A stretch of DNA of 64,000 nucleotides from Microbacterium sp. No. 7 (GCF_001314225.1 NZ_CP012697.1:4154001-4218000), one strand, 5' to 3'. Numbered from the stretch's first letter, positions 24,927 through 33,339 are shown. Notes: generated from the letters alone by a model not told the origin. Numbers and translations are program-made.

Positions 24927-25634
24927 ATGTCTCAATCCGTCGTGCCTCCCGCGCGCCGCAGCACGGCGCGCACGGCCGGCGAGCGATCCAACTCCCGCGG
25001 CGAGGCGACCCGCGCCGCCATCCTGATGGCCGCCGAACGGCTCTTCGCCGAGCGCGGCATCGCCGCTGTGCCGCTGCGCGACATCGGCATCGCCGCGGGC
25101 CAGCGCAATCACGCGGTCGTGCAGTACCACTTCGGCGAGCGCACCCAGCTGATCCACGAGATCCTGGAGCTGCGCGGTGCCGCCAGCGAGGTGCGCCGCG
25201 CCGCGATGGTCGCCGACCTCGCCCTCTCGAAGACCCGCCCCGAGGTGCGCGACATCGTCGGCGCCTTCGTATGGCCGCTCGCGATCCACCTCGAAGAGGA
25301 CAACCACTACCTGGCCTTCCTCTCCCGGTTCATCACCGAGGAGGGCGGGTACGAGGGCCTCTCCGACACCGGGGTGATCCACGCCGGCGTCTCGGTCGGC
25401 ACCCTGCGCACGCTCGTGGGACGCCTCGCCCCCGGCATCCCGGAGCCCGTGCTCGACGAGCGCTGGTGGGTGACCCTGACGAGCGCCGTGCACACCCTCG
25501 CGCGCTACCAGTCGACGCAGCGCAAGCGCGCGCACCTGCCGGCGCCGGTCGAGGTGCTGCTCGACGACCTCGTCACGTTCCTGAGCGCCGGGCTCGTCGC
25601 GCCGCTCGTCGACACGGACCCCCGGGGGCGATAG
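24927..25634 (+). CDS. TetR-family transcriptional regulator
   Basis: A 235-residue regulator. The N-terminal TetR helix-turn-helix is seen in RAAILMAAERLFAERG and VPLRDIGIAAGQRNHAVVQYHFGERTQLIHEIL (residues about 28-82). The ligand domain, rich in Leu/Trp, is not assignable. No Shine-Dalgarno is clear and the ATG lies close to a possible -10 (TAGTCT), so the mRNA could be leaderless. It is the last gene of the operon and may control the BVMO and the two leftward SDR genes, whose shared promoter region lacks the IclR-type motif. Confidence 0.9.
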   Translation: MSQSVVPPARRSTARTAGERSNSRGEATRAAILMAAERLFAERGIAAVPLRDIGIAAGQRNHAVVQYHFGERTQLIHEILELRGAASEVRRAAMVADLALSKTRPEVRDIVGAFVWPLAIHLEEDNHYLAFLSRFITEEGGYEGLSDTGVIHAGVSVGTLRTLVGRLAPGIPEPVLDERWWVTLTSAVHTLARYQSTQRKRAHLPAPVEVLLDDLVTFLSAGLVAPLVDTDPRGR

Positions 25635-25644
25635 CCGCCGAACG

Positions 25645-25685
25645 CGAGACGGGGGCGCGCGCCGCCGGCGCACGCCCCCGTCTCG
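25645..25685. terminator. Bidirectional hairpin terminator
   Basis: Outer 13-bp arms CGAGACGGGGGCG/CGCCCCCGTCTCG enclose an inner 5-bp stem and a GCC loop. It lies between the convergent TetR and SDR genes. Confidence 0.85.
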
Positions 25686-25695
25686 ACGGAGCGGG

Positions 25696-26637
25696 CTACG
25701 ACCCGACGTGCGCCAGGAAGCGCGCCGCCCAGTCGTCGAGGCTCGTCGGCACGTAGTAGTCGGCGCGGTCGTTCACCTCGTCCCAGTGGGCGGCGATGTC
25801 CTCGATGCCGGGGTCGCCCTCGCCCTCGTGCAGGTATCCCCGCGTGACGCCCAGGAACATCCGCGAGAAGCGCCGGGCGCCGGCGACGTAGATCTCCCCC
25901 GACACGTCGCACCTCTCGTGCGAGAGGTAGGCGACCATCGGCGCGACGAGCGAGGTCTGCAGGGCGTCGAGGTGCGGCGACGCGGGCGGCGCCTCGCTCA
26001 GGCTGTTCGGCGTCTGCGACGTGCCCCGGCGCGTGACCGCGTTGGGCGCGATGCAGTTGACGGCGATCCCGGCCGGCCGGCCGGCGATGCTGAGGCTGCG
26101 GGTGAGGCCGATGAGCGCTCCCTTCGCCGTCGCGTAGGCGAGGTTGTCGGGGAGGCCGAACATGCCCGTCGAGGTCGTCATGACGACCCGGCCGTAGCCC
26201 TGCTTCACCATGTGCGGCCACGCGGCGCGGGTCGTGTGCCAGGAGCCGCGCACGTGCACGTCGAGCGTGCGCTCGAGGTTCTCGGCATCCGCCTCGGGAA
26301 AGCTCGCCCACCGGGAGATGCCCGCGTTGTTGACGACGACGTCGACCCGGCCGAACTCGCGGATCGCGGTGCCGACGAGCGCGTGGCATCCGTCCTCGCT
26401 CCCGATGTCGTTGGTGTCGGCGACGGCGATGCCGCCGGCGGCGATGATCTCTGCGACCACCTCGTTGGCCGGCCCGGCGTCGCTGCCGTCGCCCTCCTTG
26501 CTGCCGCCGAGGTCGTTGACGACGACCATCGCGCCGCGCCGGCCGAACTCGAGCGCGTGCGCGCGGCCGAGCCCGCGGCCGGCGCCGGTGACGACGACGG
26601 CGCGGCCCGCGAACCGGAACTCCTGCTTCGCTTCCAT
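25696..26637 (-). CDS. SDR dehydrogenase (hydroxyacyl-CoA/17-beta-HSD4-like)
   Basis: A 313-residue SDR with the cofactor motif TGAGRGLGRAHALEFGRRGA and VVVNDLGG, a pattern shared with the (R)-hydroxyacyl-CoA dehydrogenase domain of peroxisomal multifunctional enzyme 2 (HSD17B4). The catalytic Tyr/Lys are in YATAKGAL, with Ser in TTSTGMFG. A C-terminal extension of about 60 residues ends in DDWAARFLAHVGS. It could oxidise a CoA-bound hydroxyacyl intermediate. The start is ATG 26637, preceded by a short gap of 14 nt from the next SDR gene. Confidence 0.88.
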   Translation of the reverse strand: MEAKQEFRFAGRAVVVTGAGRGLGRAHALEFGRRGAMVVVNDLGGSKEGDGSDAGPANEVVAEIIAAGGIAVADTNDIGSEDGCHALVGTAIREFGRVDVVVNNAGISRWASFPEADAENLERTLDVHVRGSWHTTRAAWPHMVKQGYGRVVMTTSTGMFGLPDNLAYATAKGALIGLTRSLSIAGRPAGIAVNCIAPNAVTRRGTSQTPNSLSEAPPASPHLDALQTSLVAPMVAYLSHERCDVSGEIYVAGARRFSRMFLGVTRGYLHEGEGDPGIEDIAAHWDEVNDRADYYVPTSLDDWAARFLAHVGS

Positions 26638-26651
26638 CTCCGTCCCCCCGC

Positions 26652-27422
26652 TCAGACGATCGCTCCGCCGTCCACCGGGATGGCGACCCCGGTGATGTAG
26701 CGCGATGCGTCGGATGCCAGGAAGAGCGCGAGCGCGGCGTCGTCCTCGGCCTGGCCCATCCGCCGCAGCGGCACGTGGTTGATCACCGCCTGGATGACGG
26801 CGTCGTCGTTGTTGCGGCGCATGCCCGCCGTGTCGGTCGCGCCGGGGCAGATGGCGTTCGCCCGGATCCCCTCGGGCCCGAGGAGCACCGCGATCGACTT
26901 CATGTACTGGATGACGCCCGCCTTCGTCGCGGAGTAGACCGGCAGGTTCGGCACCGCCTTGAGGCCCGCAGTCGAGGCGGTGAAGATGATCGACGCGGAG
27001 GACGACGCGCGCAGCAGCGGCAGGAAGCGCTGCGTCAGCAGCATCGGCGCCCAGAGGTTGAGCGTCATCGCGGCGTCCCAGCTCGCCTGGTCGTAGTCGA
27101 ACCCGCCCGGGCCGCGGATGCCGGCGTGGTTGTGCAGCACGTCGATCACGGTGTGCGTCGCGAGGATCGCCTCGGCGAACGCCTCCACGGCGGGCGGGCT
27201 GCTGAGGTCGGCCGTGTGCGCCTCGGCCGATCCCCCCGCCGCGGCGATCTCGTCCACGGTCGCGGCGACGGCCTCGGGGTTGAGGTCGGCGGCGATCACG
27301 TGGGCGCCCTGCGCTGCGAACAGCAGGGCGATCGCCTTGCCCATCCCGGACCCGGCCGCGGTGACGAGGGCGGTCCTCCCTTCCAGGCTGAGGCTGATGT
27401 ACTCGGGGGCGCTCGTAGACAC
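26652..27422 (-). CDS. SDR dehydrogenase (FabG-like)
   Basis: A 256-residue SDR with TAAGSGMGKAIALLF, NHAGIRG, the Ser in TASTAGLKA and YSATKAG. I chose the GTG at 27422 (MSTSAPEYI) because AGGAG lies about seven nt upstream; a GTG at 27440 would add six residues. It is the first gene of a two-gene leftward operon, divergent from the BVMO gene. Confidence 0.88.
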   Translation of the reverse strand: MSTSAPEYISLSLEGRTALVTAAGSGMGKAIALLFAAQGAHVIAADLNPEAVAATVDEIAAAGGSAEAHTADLSSPPAVEAFAEAILATHTVIDVLHNHAGIRGPGGFDYDQASWDAAMTLNLWAPMLLTQRFLPLLRASSSASIIFTASTAGLKAVPNLPVYSATKAGVIQYMKSIAVLLGPEGIRANAICPGATDTAGMRRNNDDAVIQAVINHVPLRRMGQAEDDAALALFLASDASRYITGVAIPVDGGAIV

Positions 27423-27472
27423 GGATGACTCCTGACTCACTCATCGTCGCGCTTCGGCATCGAAGGCACGTG

Positions 27473-27504
27473 GCGCAATTTCAGCACGAATGTGGAAATA
27501 GCGC
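27473..27504. promoter_or_regulatory. Inverted repeat between SDR and BVMO operons
   Basis: Arms GCGCAATTTC and GAAATAGCGC (9 of 10 bases match) separated by 12 nt. The position between divergent operons fits an operator, and the regulator could be the TetR protein encoded at 24927-25634. It shares no sequence with the 19-bp IclR-type motif. Confidence 0.45.
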
Positions 27505-27583
27505 AAGGGTCGCCGCGGCGACGGACACGCGCGCCTGGCCGCTCGCGACCTCGCCGCGCGCACCCCGGCATCCGAAAAGATCC

Positions 27584-27612
27584 TTGCCAGTTTTGAGCAC
27601 TTGTGCTTAACT
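27584..27612 (+). promoter_or_regulatory. BVMO promoter with palindrome in the spacer
   Basis: TTGCCA (27584-27589), a 17-nt spacer and TTAACT (27607-27612) form a plausible promoter 43 nt upstream of the BVMO start. The spacer and the first -10 base contain the perfect palindrome AGCACTTGTGCT (27596-27607), a likely operator. Confidence 0.5.
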
Positions 27613-27655
27613 ATCTCTCATCCGGCACCGACGCCGGCAGGAAAGAGGGCAAGAA

Positions 27656-29287
27656 ATGAGCGAATCCGCGGTGCGCGAGATCGACGTCGACGTCATCGTG
27701 ATCGGCGCCGGTGTCATCGGCCTCTACGAGCTCCACCAGCTGCGCGAGCGGGGCTTCTCCGTCACGCTCCTCGAGGCGGGCGACGGCGTGGGCGGCGTCT
27801 GGTACTGGAACCGCTACCCGTCATGCCGTTTCGACTCCGAGAGCTACACGTACGGCTACATCTTCGATCGCGAGCTGTTCCACGACTGGCGGTGGAGCGA
27901 GCACTTCGTCACGCGCGTCGAGATCGAGAAGTACTTCAACCACGTCGTCGACCGCTACGACATGCGCAAGGACATCCGCCTCGGCCAGCGCGTCGACTCG
28001 GCCGTGTACGACGAGGCCACGGGCACGTGGACCGTCACGACCGAGAAGGGCCTCGAGCTCACGGCGCGGTTCGTGATCGCCGCGACCGGCGGCCTGTCGT
28101 ACCCGCACTACCCCGAGCTGGAGGGCATCGACGACTTCCGCGGCATCGCGTACCACACGGGCGCCTGGCCCGACGTCGAACTCGACTTCACCGGCAAGCG
28201 CGTGGCGATCATCGGCAACGGCCCGAGCGGCGCCCAGACGCTGCCCGCGATCGTCGACCAGGTCGAGTACGTCGACCTGTACCAGCGCACGCCCACGTGG
28301 GTCACGCCGCTGAACAACCGCCCGATCACCGAGGAGGAGCAGGTCGAGCTGCGCGAGAACTTCGACCGGATCGCCGAGACGCTGATGAGCACGGTGTCGG
28401 GCTTCCTGCACGAGTTCTCCGGCCGCTACTGGGCCGACGAGACGCCGGAGCAGCGGCAGCAGTTCTTCGAGGAGGTCTGGACGAGACCCGGCTTCGGCAA
28501 GCTGACGATGAACTACCTCGACCTCACGACGAACACGGAGGCGAACGCCGACTTCTGCCGCTTCCTCGCCGACAAGGTCCGCTCGATCGTCGCGGACCCG
28601 TGGACCGCGGAGCACCTCATCCCGAAGGACCACCTCTACGGCGCCAAGCGCCCGCCGTTCGTGACGGGGTACCTCGAGGCGTTCAACAACCCCGCCGCGT
28701 CGCTCGTCGACCTGCAGGAGACGCCGATCGTGCGCGTCACCGAGACCGGCATCGAGACGACCGCCGGGCACCGCGAGTACGACATCATCGTCTACGCGAC
28801 CGGGTTCGACTTCGGCACGGGCCAGCTCACCCGCATGGGCGTGAAGGGCCGCGGCCTCGACCTCTCCACCGACTGGGCCGACGGACCGTCGACCTACCTC
28901 GGCCTGTCGGCGCACGGCCTGCCGAACTTCTTCCTCCCGGGCGGCCCGCACGGCGCCGGCGGCGGCAACTACCCGCGCTACGGGCAGCACCAGGCCGACT
29001 TCATCAACCGGCTGCTCGTGGAGATGCGCGAGCGCGGCGCCACCGTGTTCGAGCCCACCCAGGCGCACCAGGACGCGTGGATGGAGATGGTCGAGACCCT
29101 CGCGCCCACCGTGACGTTCTCGAAGAAGCACAGCCACTACTACGGCGCCAACGTGGCCGGCAAGCCCGCGAAGTACCTGATGAACCCCGGCGGCCGCGCG
29201 AAGCTGCTCGAGTTCATCGACGAGCTCGTCGCCAGTGATTACGAAGGAGTGCTTACAACTCCTGATAAGGTGCTGGCTACCGCGTAG
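27656..29287 (+). CDS. Baeyer-Villiger monooxygenase (cyclohexanone-monooxygenase-like)
   Basis: A 543-residue FAD/NADPH-dependent type I BVMO that inserts oxygen next to a ketone to give an ester or lactone. The fingerprint FxGxxxHxxxWP(D) is present as FRGIAYHTGAWPD (residues 161-173). Two nucleotide-binding folds are seen: VIGAGVIGLYELHQL near the start and VAIIGNGPSGAQTLP. The motif GVWYWNRYPSCRFD is close to the GxWxWNRYPGxRCD of cyclohexanone and cyclopentanone monooxygenases. GAGGGCAAGAA precedes ATG 27656. The lactone it makes would be a natural substrate for the cyclase-family hydrolases. Confidence 0.93.
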   Translation: MSESAVREIDVDVIVIGAGVIGLYELHQLRERGFSVTLLEAGDGVGGVWYWNRYPSCRFDSESYTYGYIFDRELFHDWRWSEHFVTRVEIEKYFNHVVDRYDMRKDIRLGQRVDSAVYDEATGTWTVTTEKGLELTARFVIAATGGLSYPHYPELEGIDDFRGIAYHTGAWPDVELDFTGKRVAIIGNGPSGAQTLPAIVDQVEYVDLYQRTPTWVTPLNNRPITEEEQVELRENFDRIAETLMSTVSGFLHEFSGRYWADETPEQRQQFFEEVWTRPGFGKLTMNYLDLTTNTEANADFCRFLADKVRSIVADPWTAEHLIPKDHLYGAKRPPFVTGYLEAFNNPAASLVDLQETPIVRVTETGIETTAGHREYDIIVYATGFDFGTGQLTRMGVKGRGLDLSTDWADGPSTYLGLSAHGLPNFFLPGGPHGAGGGNYPRYGQHQADFINRLLVEMRERGATVFEPTQAHQDAWMEMVETLAPTVTFSKKHSHYYGANVAGKPAKYLMNPGGRAKLLEFIDELVASDYEGVLTTPDKVLATA

Positions 29288-29295
29288 TGCTCCAG

Positions 29296-29332
29296 GCGGG
29301 GTGCGGACCGATGTGCTCGGTCCGCACCCCGC
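29296..29332 (+). terminator. Hairpin between BVMO and VOC genes
   Basis: A 16-bp perfect stem (29296-29311 with 29317-29332) and a TGTGC loop, followed by ATTTT at 29338-29342. It lies inside the operon and may reduce read-through into the downstream genes or act as an mRNA-stabilising stem. Confidence 0.65.
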
Positions 29333-29363
29333 GCGAGAATTTTCAAAGAAGAAGGTGAAAACC

Positions 29364-30314
29364 ATGACCGGTCCCGTCGACTCGACCGACCGTCCGTACG
29401 CCGTGAGGATGATGTTCCATCCGACCCTCCACGTTCCGAGCCTCGACGAGGCCGAGGAGTTCTACGAGCGGGTCTTCGGCCGCCCGAGCACCAACATCTC
29501 GACCATCATGGCGGGGGCGGCGAGCCCCAACCACGCCACCGACTACTCGACCTTCACGGCGGTCGCCGACGTGCTGCTCGACACCCTCGACCCCCGGCGC
29601 TACGTCACCGACGGCGAGCAGCGCTACCCCGACGTCGCGCAGGGCCACCTCAAGACCACGGGCTGGTACGTCGACGGGGTGGGCGAGCTGTACGCGGAGC
29701 TCCGCCGCCGCGGCATCCGCGTCGTCACCTCGAAGGACGTCGAGCTGACCGCGCCCGAGTGGCCGGGCGGCCTCGCGCCGTTCCACAGCCTGCGCGACGA
29801 CGCCGGCATCCGCTACCACTTCTTCGAGACGTTCCCCTTCCCCGCCGACCCGCGCTGCACGCCGGGCTGGACGATCCCGCCCGTGCAGGACGACGACCCG
29901 CTCGGGATCGTGCGCACGTCGCACCACACCATCGTGACGAGCGACCCCGACCGCGCGCTCCGGCTGACCGTCGACGTGCTCGGCGGCACCGTCATCCACA
30001 CCGGCCGCGACGAGCTGCGCGACACCAGCGGCCCCTACGTGCAGCTCGCCGACGCCGTCATCCAGTACGCGACGGCCGACGAGGGGTCGGCCGCCGCGGC
30101 CGACGCCGCGGACGAGCCGTTCGACACCTACCACGCGATCACCTTCACGGTCGTCGACCTCGACCGGGTGCAGCGGCACCTCGAGGCGCAGAACGTCGGC
30201 ATCGCGCGGCGCACGGCGACGGGGCTCGTCACCGACCCCGCCACGAGCCTCGGCATCCCGTGGGGCTTCACGACCGACACGATCCCCGGCGACGCGCGCG
30301 TCGCGGGGGCCTGA
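29364..30314 (+). CDS. VOC-family protein (two-domain glyoxalase/dioxygenase fold)
   Basis: A 316-residue protein with two vicinal-oxygen-chelate halves: residues about 15-165 (HPTLHVPSLDEAEEFYERVFG, SLRDDAGIRYHFFE) and about 185-305 (RTSHHTIVTSDPDRALRLTVDVLGG, FDTYHAITFTVVDLD). Metal-ligand candidates are His19, the His pair in TSHHTI and the Glu in FFETF. The length and layout resemble type I extradiol dioxygenases but also bleomycin-resistance-type lyases, so the reaction is not assignable. It follows the BVMO in the same operon. Confidence 0.78.
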   Translation: MTGPVDSTDRPYAVRMMFHPTLHVPSLDEAEEFYERVFGRPSTNISTIMAGAASPNHATDYSTFTAVADVLLDTLDPRRYVTDGEQRYPDVAQGHLKTTGWYVDGVGELYAELRRRGIRVVTSKDVELTAPEWPGGLAPFHSLRDDAGIRYHFFETFPFPADPRCTPGWTIPPVQDDDPLGIVRTSHHTIVTSDPDRALRLTVDVLGGTVIHTGRDELRDTSGPYVQLADAVIQYATADEGSAAAADAADEPFDTYHAITFTVVDLDRVQRHLEAQNVGIARRTATGLVTDPATSLGIPWGFTTDTIPGDARVAGA

Positions 30315-30332
30315 CACGAAGGGCACCGTCCG

Positions 30333-30668
30333 ATGACTTCACCGCAGGACGCACCGCGCGAGGTGCTGATCGCCTTCGTCAACGCCGTCGAGGGCAAGGA
30401 GGACGAGTTCAACGACTGGTACTCCGGCACCCACATCCCCGAGATCCTCCGGCTGCCCCAGTTCGCGGGCGCTCAGCGCTACGAGGTGGCCGACGCGCCC
30501 AGCCCCGTGGCGCCGTTCCGCTACGCGACCGTGTACGAGGTGTCGGGCTCGGCCGTCGACGCCCGCAACGCCCTGTTCGGCGGAGACTTCACCCCCACCA
30601 CCGCCCAGGACGGCACCCAGCTGATCGTCGCGGCCCTCACCCCCCTCGGCCCCCCGCACACCCCCTGA
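30333..30668 (+). CDS. Small dimeric alpha-beta barrel protein (Dabb/EthD-like)
   Basis: A 111-residue protein with the pattern EDEFNDWYSGTHIPEILRLPQFAGAQRYE, common in stress-response A/B barrel and EthD-like proteins attached to catabolic clusters. No catalytic residues are certain. It is 18 nt behind the VOC gene and closes the operon before a 24-bp hairpin terminator. Confidence 0.75.
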   Translation: MTSPQDAPREVLIAFVNAVEGKEDEFNDWYSGTHIPEILRLPQFAGAQRYEVADAPSPVAPFRYATVYEVSGSAVDARNALFGGDFTPTTAQDGTQLIVAALTPLGPPHTP

Positions 30669-30682
30669 CCCTCGCTTCCTTT

Positions 30683-30733
30683 CCCTGCCGAGATGGTGGG
30701 TTTCTCACCGAGAAACCCACCATCTCGGCAGGG
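30683..30733. terminator. Hairpin terminator, 24-bp perfect stem
   Basis: Arms 30683-30706 and 30710-30733 are perfectly complementary with an ACC loop. It separates the convergent Dabb and glycosyltransferase genes. Half of it (CCGAGATGGTGGGTTTCTC) recurs at 31877, so it belongs to a dispersed hairpin family. Confidence 0.85.
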
Positions 30734-30770
30734 TGTCGCGTGCGGGCACGGGTGTCGCGCGGGGCGTGGG

Positions 30771-31835
30771 TCAGGTGCCGTGCGCGGCGCGGAGCAGGGC
30801 GTCGGCGCCCGCGGGCGCGCCGCCGTAGGCGCGGATGCGTGCGCCCAGCTCGCTCGCGCGGCGGCGCAGGTCGTCGTCGTGCAGCAGGCGCTCGATCGCG
30901 GCGCGCGTGGTCGCCGCCGGCGCACGGCGCGGGAGCCGGATGCCGACGCCGGCCCGCTCGACGATCCGGCCGATGCCCGGCTGGTCGGAGGTCGCGTCGA
31001 GCGGCAGCACGAGCACGGGGACCCCGTGGGCGAGCGCGGCGATCGTCGTGCCGTGTCCCCCGTGCGTGACGACCGCGGAGACCCCGGGCATGATCTCGGA
31101 GTGATCGCCCCAGCGATGCGTCTCGACGTTCGGCGGGGCGTCCAGCTCCGCGGGGTCGAGGGCAGGCCCCGTCGTCGCGATGACGCGCGCGGGCATGCCG
31201 GACACCGCGCCCATCAGGCGCCGCCACGTGTCGGCGAGGTGCGGGAACCCGAAGGTGCTCAGGCTCAGCAGCACCGTCGGCCGCTCCGCCCGCGCCGCCA
31301 CCGCCCGCACCATCGGGCCGACGTGCTGCGCGTCGGCGCCGGCGCGCGGGTCGAGCTCGCGCACCGAGGCGACGACGACGGCATCCGCTCCGTCGAGCGC
31401 GCTCCGCACGTCGAGCCCGACGGGCCGCAGCATCGGCCCCGACTGCCGCATCCTGACCCGCAGGAGCGTGTCGACCGTCGGCTCGAGCAGCGCGTACCGC
31501 TGACCACGGCGCCGCAGGGCGCTCAGCGTCGAGACCAGCAGCGCATCGCCCACGACGAGGTTGACCGGGCGCGCATCCAGCTCGTCGTCGACGTCACGGG
31601 CGGCGTCGCGATCGCGCATCAGCGCGAGCAGCCTCCGGGGCGACGACCCCACCTCGAACCCCCCGGCGCGCGGATAGGGGGAGAACGGGATGCCGGCATC
31701 GCCGAACTGCGCCGCCTGCACCGCGTGGCCGAGCACGCGCACGTCGTGGCCGCGCCCCCGCAGCTCGCCCGCGATCGCGCGCACGGGCACCGTCGTTCCC
31801 CCGCCGTTCCACGTCAGGAACAGGAAACCCGCCAT
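30771..31835 (-). CDS. UGT/MGT-like glycosyltransferase
   Basis: A 354-residue GT-B-fold glycosyltransferase of family 1 type. The N-terminal half opens with FLFLTWNGGGTTVPVRAIAGEL and the C-terminal donor site reads VTHGGHGTTIAALAHGVPV, then PLDATSDQP, matching the sugar-nucleotide-binding motif of macrolide and flavonoid glucosyltransferases. It could conjugate a hydroxylated hydrophobic compound, perhaps as detoxification linked to the upstream island, but it has its own strand and no shared operator. ATG 31835 has no strong Shine-Dalgarno. Confidence 0.85.
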   Translation of the reverse strand: MAGFLFLTWNGGGTTVPVRAIAGELRGRGHDVRVLGHAVQAAQFGDAGIPFSPYPRAGGFEVGSSPRRLLALMRDRDAARDVDDELDARPVNLVVGDALLVSTLSALRRRGQRYALLEPTVDTLLRVRMRQSGPMLRPVGLDVRSALDGADAVVVASVRELDPRAGADAQHVGPMVRAVAARAERPTVLLSLSTFGFPHLADTWRRLMGAVSGMPARVIATTGPALDPAELDAPPNVETHRWGDHSEIMPGVSAVVTHGGHGTTIAALAHGVPVLVLPLDATSDQPGIGRIVERAGVGIRLPRRAPAATTRAAIERLLHDDDLRRRASELGARIRAYGGAPAGADALLRAAHGT

Positions 31836-31875
31836 GACCGGAGCCTACTGCGCCTGCTCCTCGCCCGCACAGCCC

Positions 31876-31918
31876 GCCGAGATGGTGGGTTTCTCGACGA
31901 AGAAGGCACCTGCTCGGC
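31876..31918. repeat. Degenerate copy of the 30683-30733 hairpin
   Basis: The left arm GCCGAGATGGTGGGTTTCTC is conserved; the right arm has decayed and only GGTG/CACC and GCCGAG/CTCGGC still pair. Confidence 0.6.
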
Positions 31919-31945
31919 GACGAATCCACCGTGCGCGGGAACGGA

Positions 31946-31973
31946 AGAACCCCCTGCGCATGCAGGGGGTTCT
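31946..31973 (-). terminator. Terminator of tRNA-Ser
   Basis: A 12-bp perfect stem AGAACCCCCTGC/GCAGGGGGTTCT with a four-base loop, starting four nt past the encoded CCA end of the tRNA on the minus strand. Confidence 0.85.
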
Positions 31974-31976
31974 CGA

Positions 31977-32067
31977 TGGCGGTGACGGTGGGATTTGAAC
32001 CCACGGTAGGGGGTTACCCTACACAACTTTTCGAGAGTTGCACCTTCGGCCGCTCGGACACGTCACC
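31977..32067 (-). tRNA. tRNA-Ser (anticodon CGA), CCA encoded
   Basis: On the minus strand the acceptor arm GGTGACG (32067-32061) pairs with CGTCACC (31987-31981), followed by discriminator G and encoded CCA. The anticodon stem-loop CAACT-CTCGAAA-AGTTG gives anticodon CGA, which reads UCG. A long variable arm (GTAGGGTAACCCCCTAC) and the T-loop GGTTCAAATCC confirm a class II serine tRNA. Confidence 0.97.
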
Positions 32068-32156
32068 GTCGTCTAGTTTACGACAGATTGACGGATGCCG
32101 CGAACCAGGCCCCCCGGCATCCCTCCGCCGCCCGCACCACCCCTTCAACCGCGCCC

Positions 32157-32214
32157 TTCAACCGCGGCAGAGTGCGGGTCACGATGGCCAGCACCCGCAC
32201 TCTGCCGCGGTCGA
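32157..32214. repeat. Dispersed palindrome family, copy 1
   Basis: Arms ACCGCGGCAGAGTGCGGGT (32161-32179) and its exact complement (32193-32211), 19 bp each, with a 13-nt loop. Related copies are at 32253, 37425 and 40771. Confidence 0.85.
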
Positions 32215-32252
32215 GCGCGGAGCGCCCCGGCTCAGCCCCACCCACCCCCACT

Positions 32253-32309
32253 CAACCGCGGCAAAACGTGGATGCCACGTGCCAGCACCCGCACTCTGCC
32301 GCGGTCGAA
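32253..32309. repeat. Dispersed palindrome family, copy 2 (decayed left arm)
   Basis: The right arm ACCCGCACTCTGCCGCGGT is complete. The left arm keeps only ACCGCGGCA before diverging, and an inner hairpin ACGTGG/CCACGT has formed in the loop. Confidence 0.65.
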
Positions 32310-32442
32310 CCGCGGTCGAACCGCGGGGCGCGCGGCGCGCGGCGCGGGGCGCAGGCCGCCCGACCGCGGGCCGCCCGACCGCGCGGCGCGCAACAGCGCG
32401 ACCCAACCCCGCACCAGCCACACGACCCGGCATCCCCCGCCC

Positions 32443-33309
32443 TCACAGCGCCAGCAGCACGACGCCCGCGACGACGACGGCCGACGCGGCGAGGCGCCGG
32501 CCCGGGTGCGCCTCGCGCAGCACGAGCGCGCCGAACAGGCTCACCAGCAGCACGCTCACCTCGCGCACCGGCGCCACGAGCGCGACGGGGGCGATCGTGA
32601 TCGCCGTGAGCACGAGGATGTACGACAGGGGCGCGAGCACGCCGAACGCGAGGATCCGCCCGCGGTGCAGCCGCCACACGGGCAGCAGCTCGCGATGCCG
32701 GCCGCGCAGCAGCACGAGCGAGATGATCGGCACCTCGCACAGCACGCACCCGACCATGTACGCGACGGGCGAGATGCCCCACGCGCGCAGCGCGAACGTG
32801 TCCCACACCGTGTACGCCGCGATCCCGACGCCCGTCAGCAGCCCGTACACGAGCGCCAGGTCGACGCCGCGCCGCGCGTGCCGCGTGCCGCGGTCGACGA
32901 GGCCGATCGCCACGATGCCGGCGACGACCGCGACCACGCCGACGACGGCGATCGGCTCGAGGCGCTCGCCCAGCAGCGTCACGGCGAGCACGACCGTGAT
33001 CAGCGGCCCCGAGCCGCGGGCGGTCGCGTACACGGTCGACAGGTCACCGGCCGCATACCCGCGCTGCAGCACGAACATGTAGGCGACGTGCAGCACGGCC
33101 GACACGGCGACGCCGATCAGCAGCCCGGCGAGATCGTCGGCGCCCCAGCCGCCCGTGAACGGGATCGCGACCGCCCACACCAGCCCGCCGACCAGCGAGC
33201 CCCACCACAGGAAGGCGGGACCGCTGCCGCTCGTGCCGTGGGCGAGGACGTTCCAGGCCGCGTGCGCGACGGCGGCGGCGAGGACGAGGAGCAGGGCGAG
33301 ACCGGACAC
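32443..33309 (-). CDS. EamA/DMT-superfamily transporter under riboswitch control
   Basis: A 288-residue integral membrane protein with ten predicted helices in two EamA halves (residues about 1-135 and 150-285). Each half has the family's Pro/Gly-rich pattern, for example TARGSGPLITVVLAVTLLGERL and APVREVSVLLVSLFGALVLRE. The start is GTG 33309 with GGAAGG six nt upstream. The 5' leader carries a ykkC-class riboswitch candidate (33340-33450). Drug/metabolite transporters behind such RNAs often export guanidinium or related compounds. Whether this protein exports guanidine, a nucleotide-linked metabolite or something else is open. Confidence 0.88.
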   Translation of the reverse strand: MSGLALLLVLAAAVAHAAWNVLAHGTSGSGPAFLWWGSLVGGLVWAVAIPFTGGWGADDLAGLLIGVAVSAVLHVAYMFVLQRGYAAGDLSTVYATARGSGPLITVVLAVTLLGERLEPIAVVGVVAVVAGIVAIGLVDRGTRHARRGVDLALVYGLLTGVGIAAYTVWDTFALRAWGISPVAYMVGCVLCEVPIISLVLLRGRHRELLPVWRLHRGRILAFGVLAPLSYILVLTAITIAPVALVAPVREVSVLLVSLFGALVLREAHPGRRLAASAVVVAGVVLLAL

Positions 33310-33339
33310 GAGAACCTTCCGCTCGTCGCGGGCGCGACG

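Larger units (their letters stand above)
32068..32442. other. Repeat-filled gap between tRNA-Ser and the EamA gene
   Basis: No gene is credible here. The gap holds two copies of the CCGCGGCAGAGTGCGGGT palindrome family and a short run of CGAACCGCGGT and GCGCGG direct repeats around 32300-32350. Apparent open frames are low-complexity Arg/Ala/Pro translations of these repeats. Confidence 0.7.

Noticed and set aside
32068..32442. Genomic-island attachment site at tRNA-Ser
   Set aside because: No integrase gene and no direct repeat of the tRNA 3' end were found in the window.
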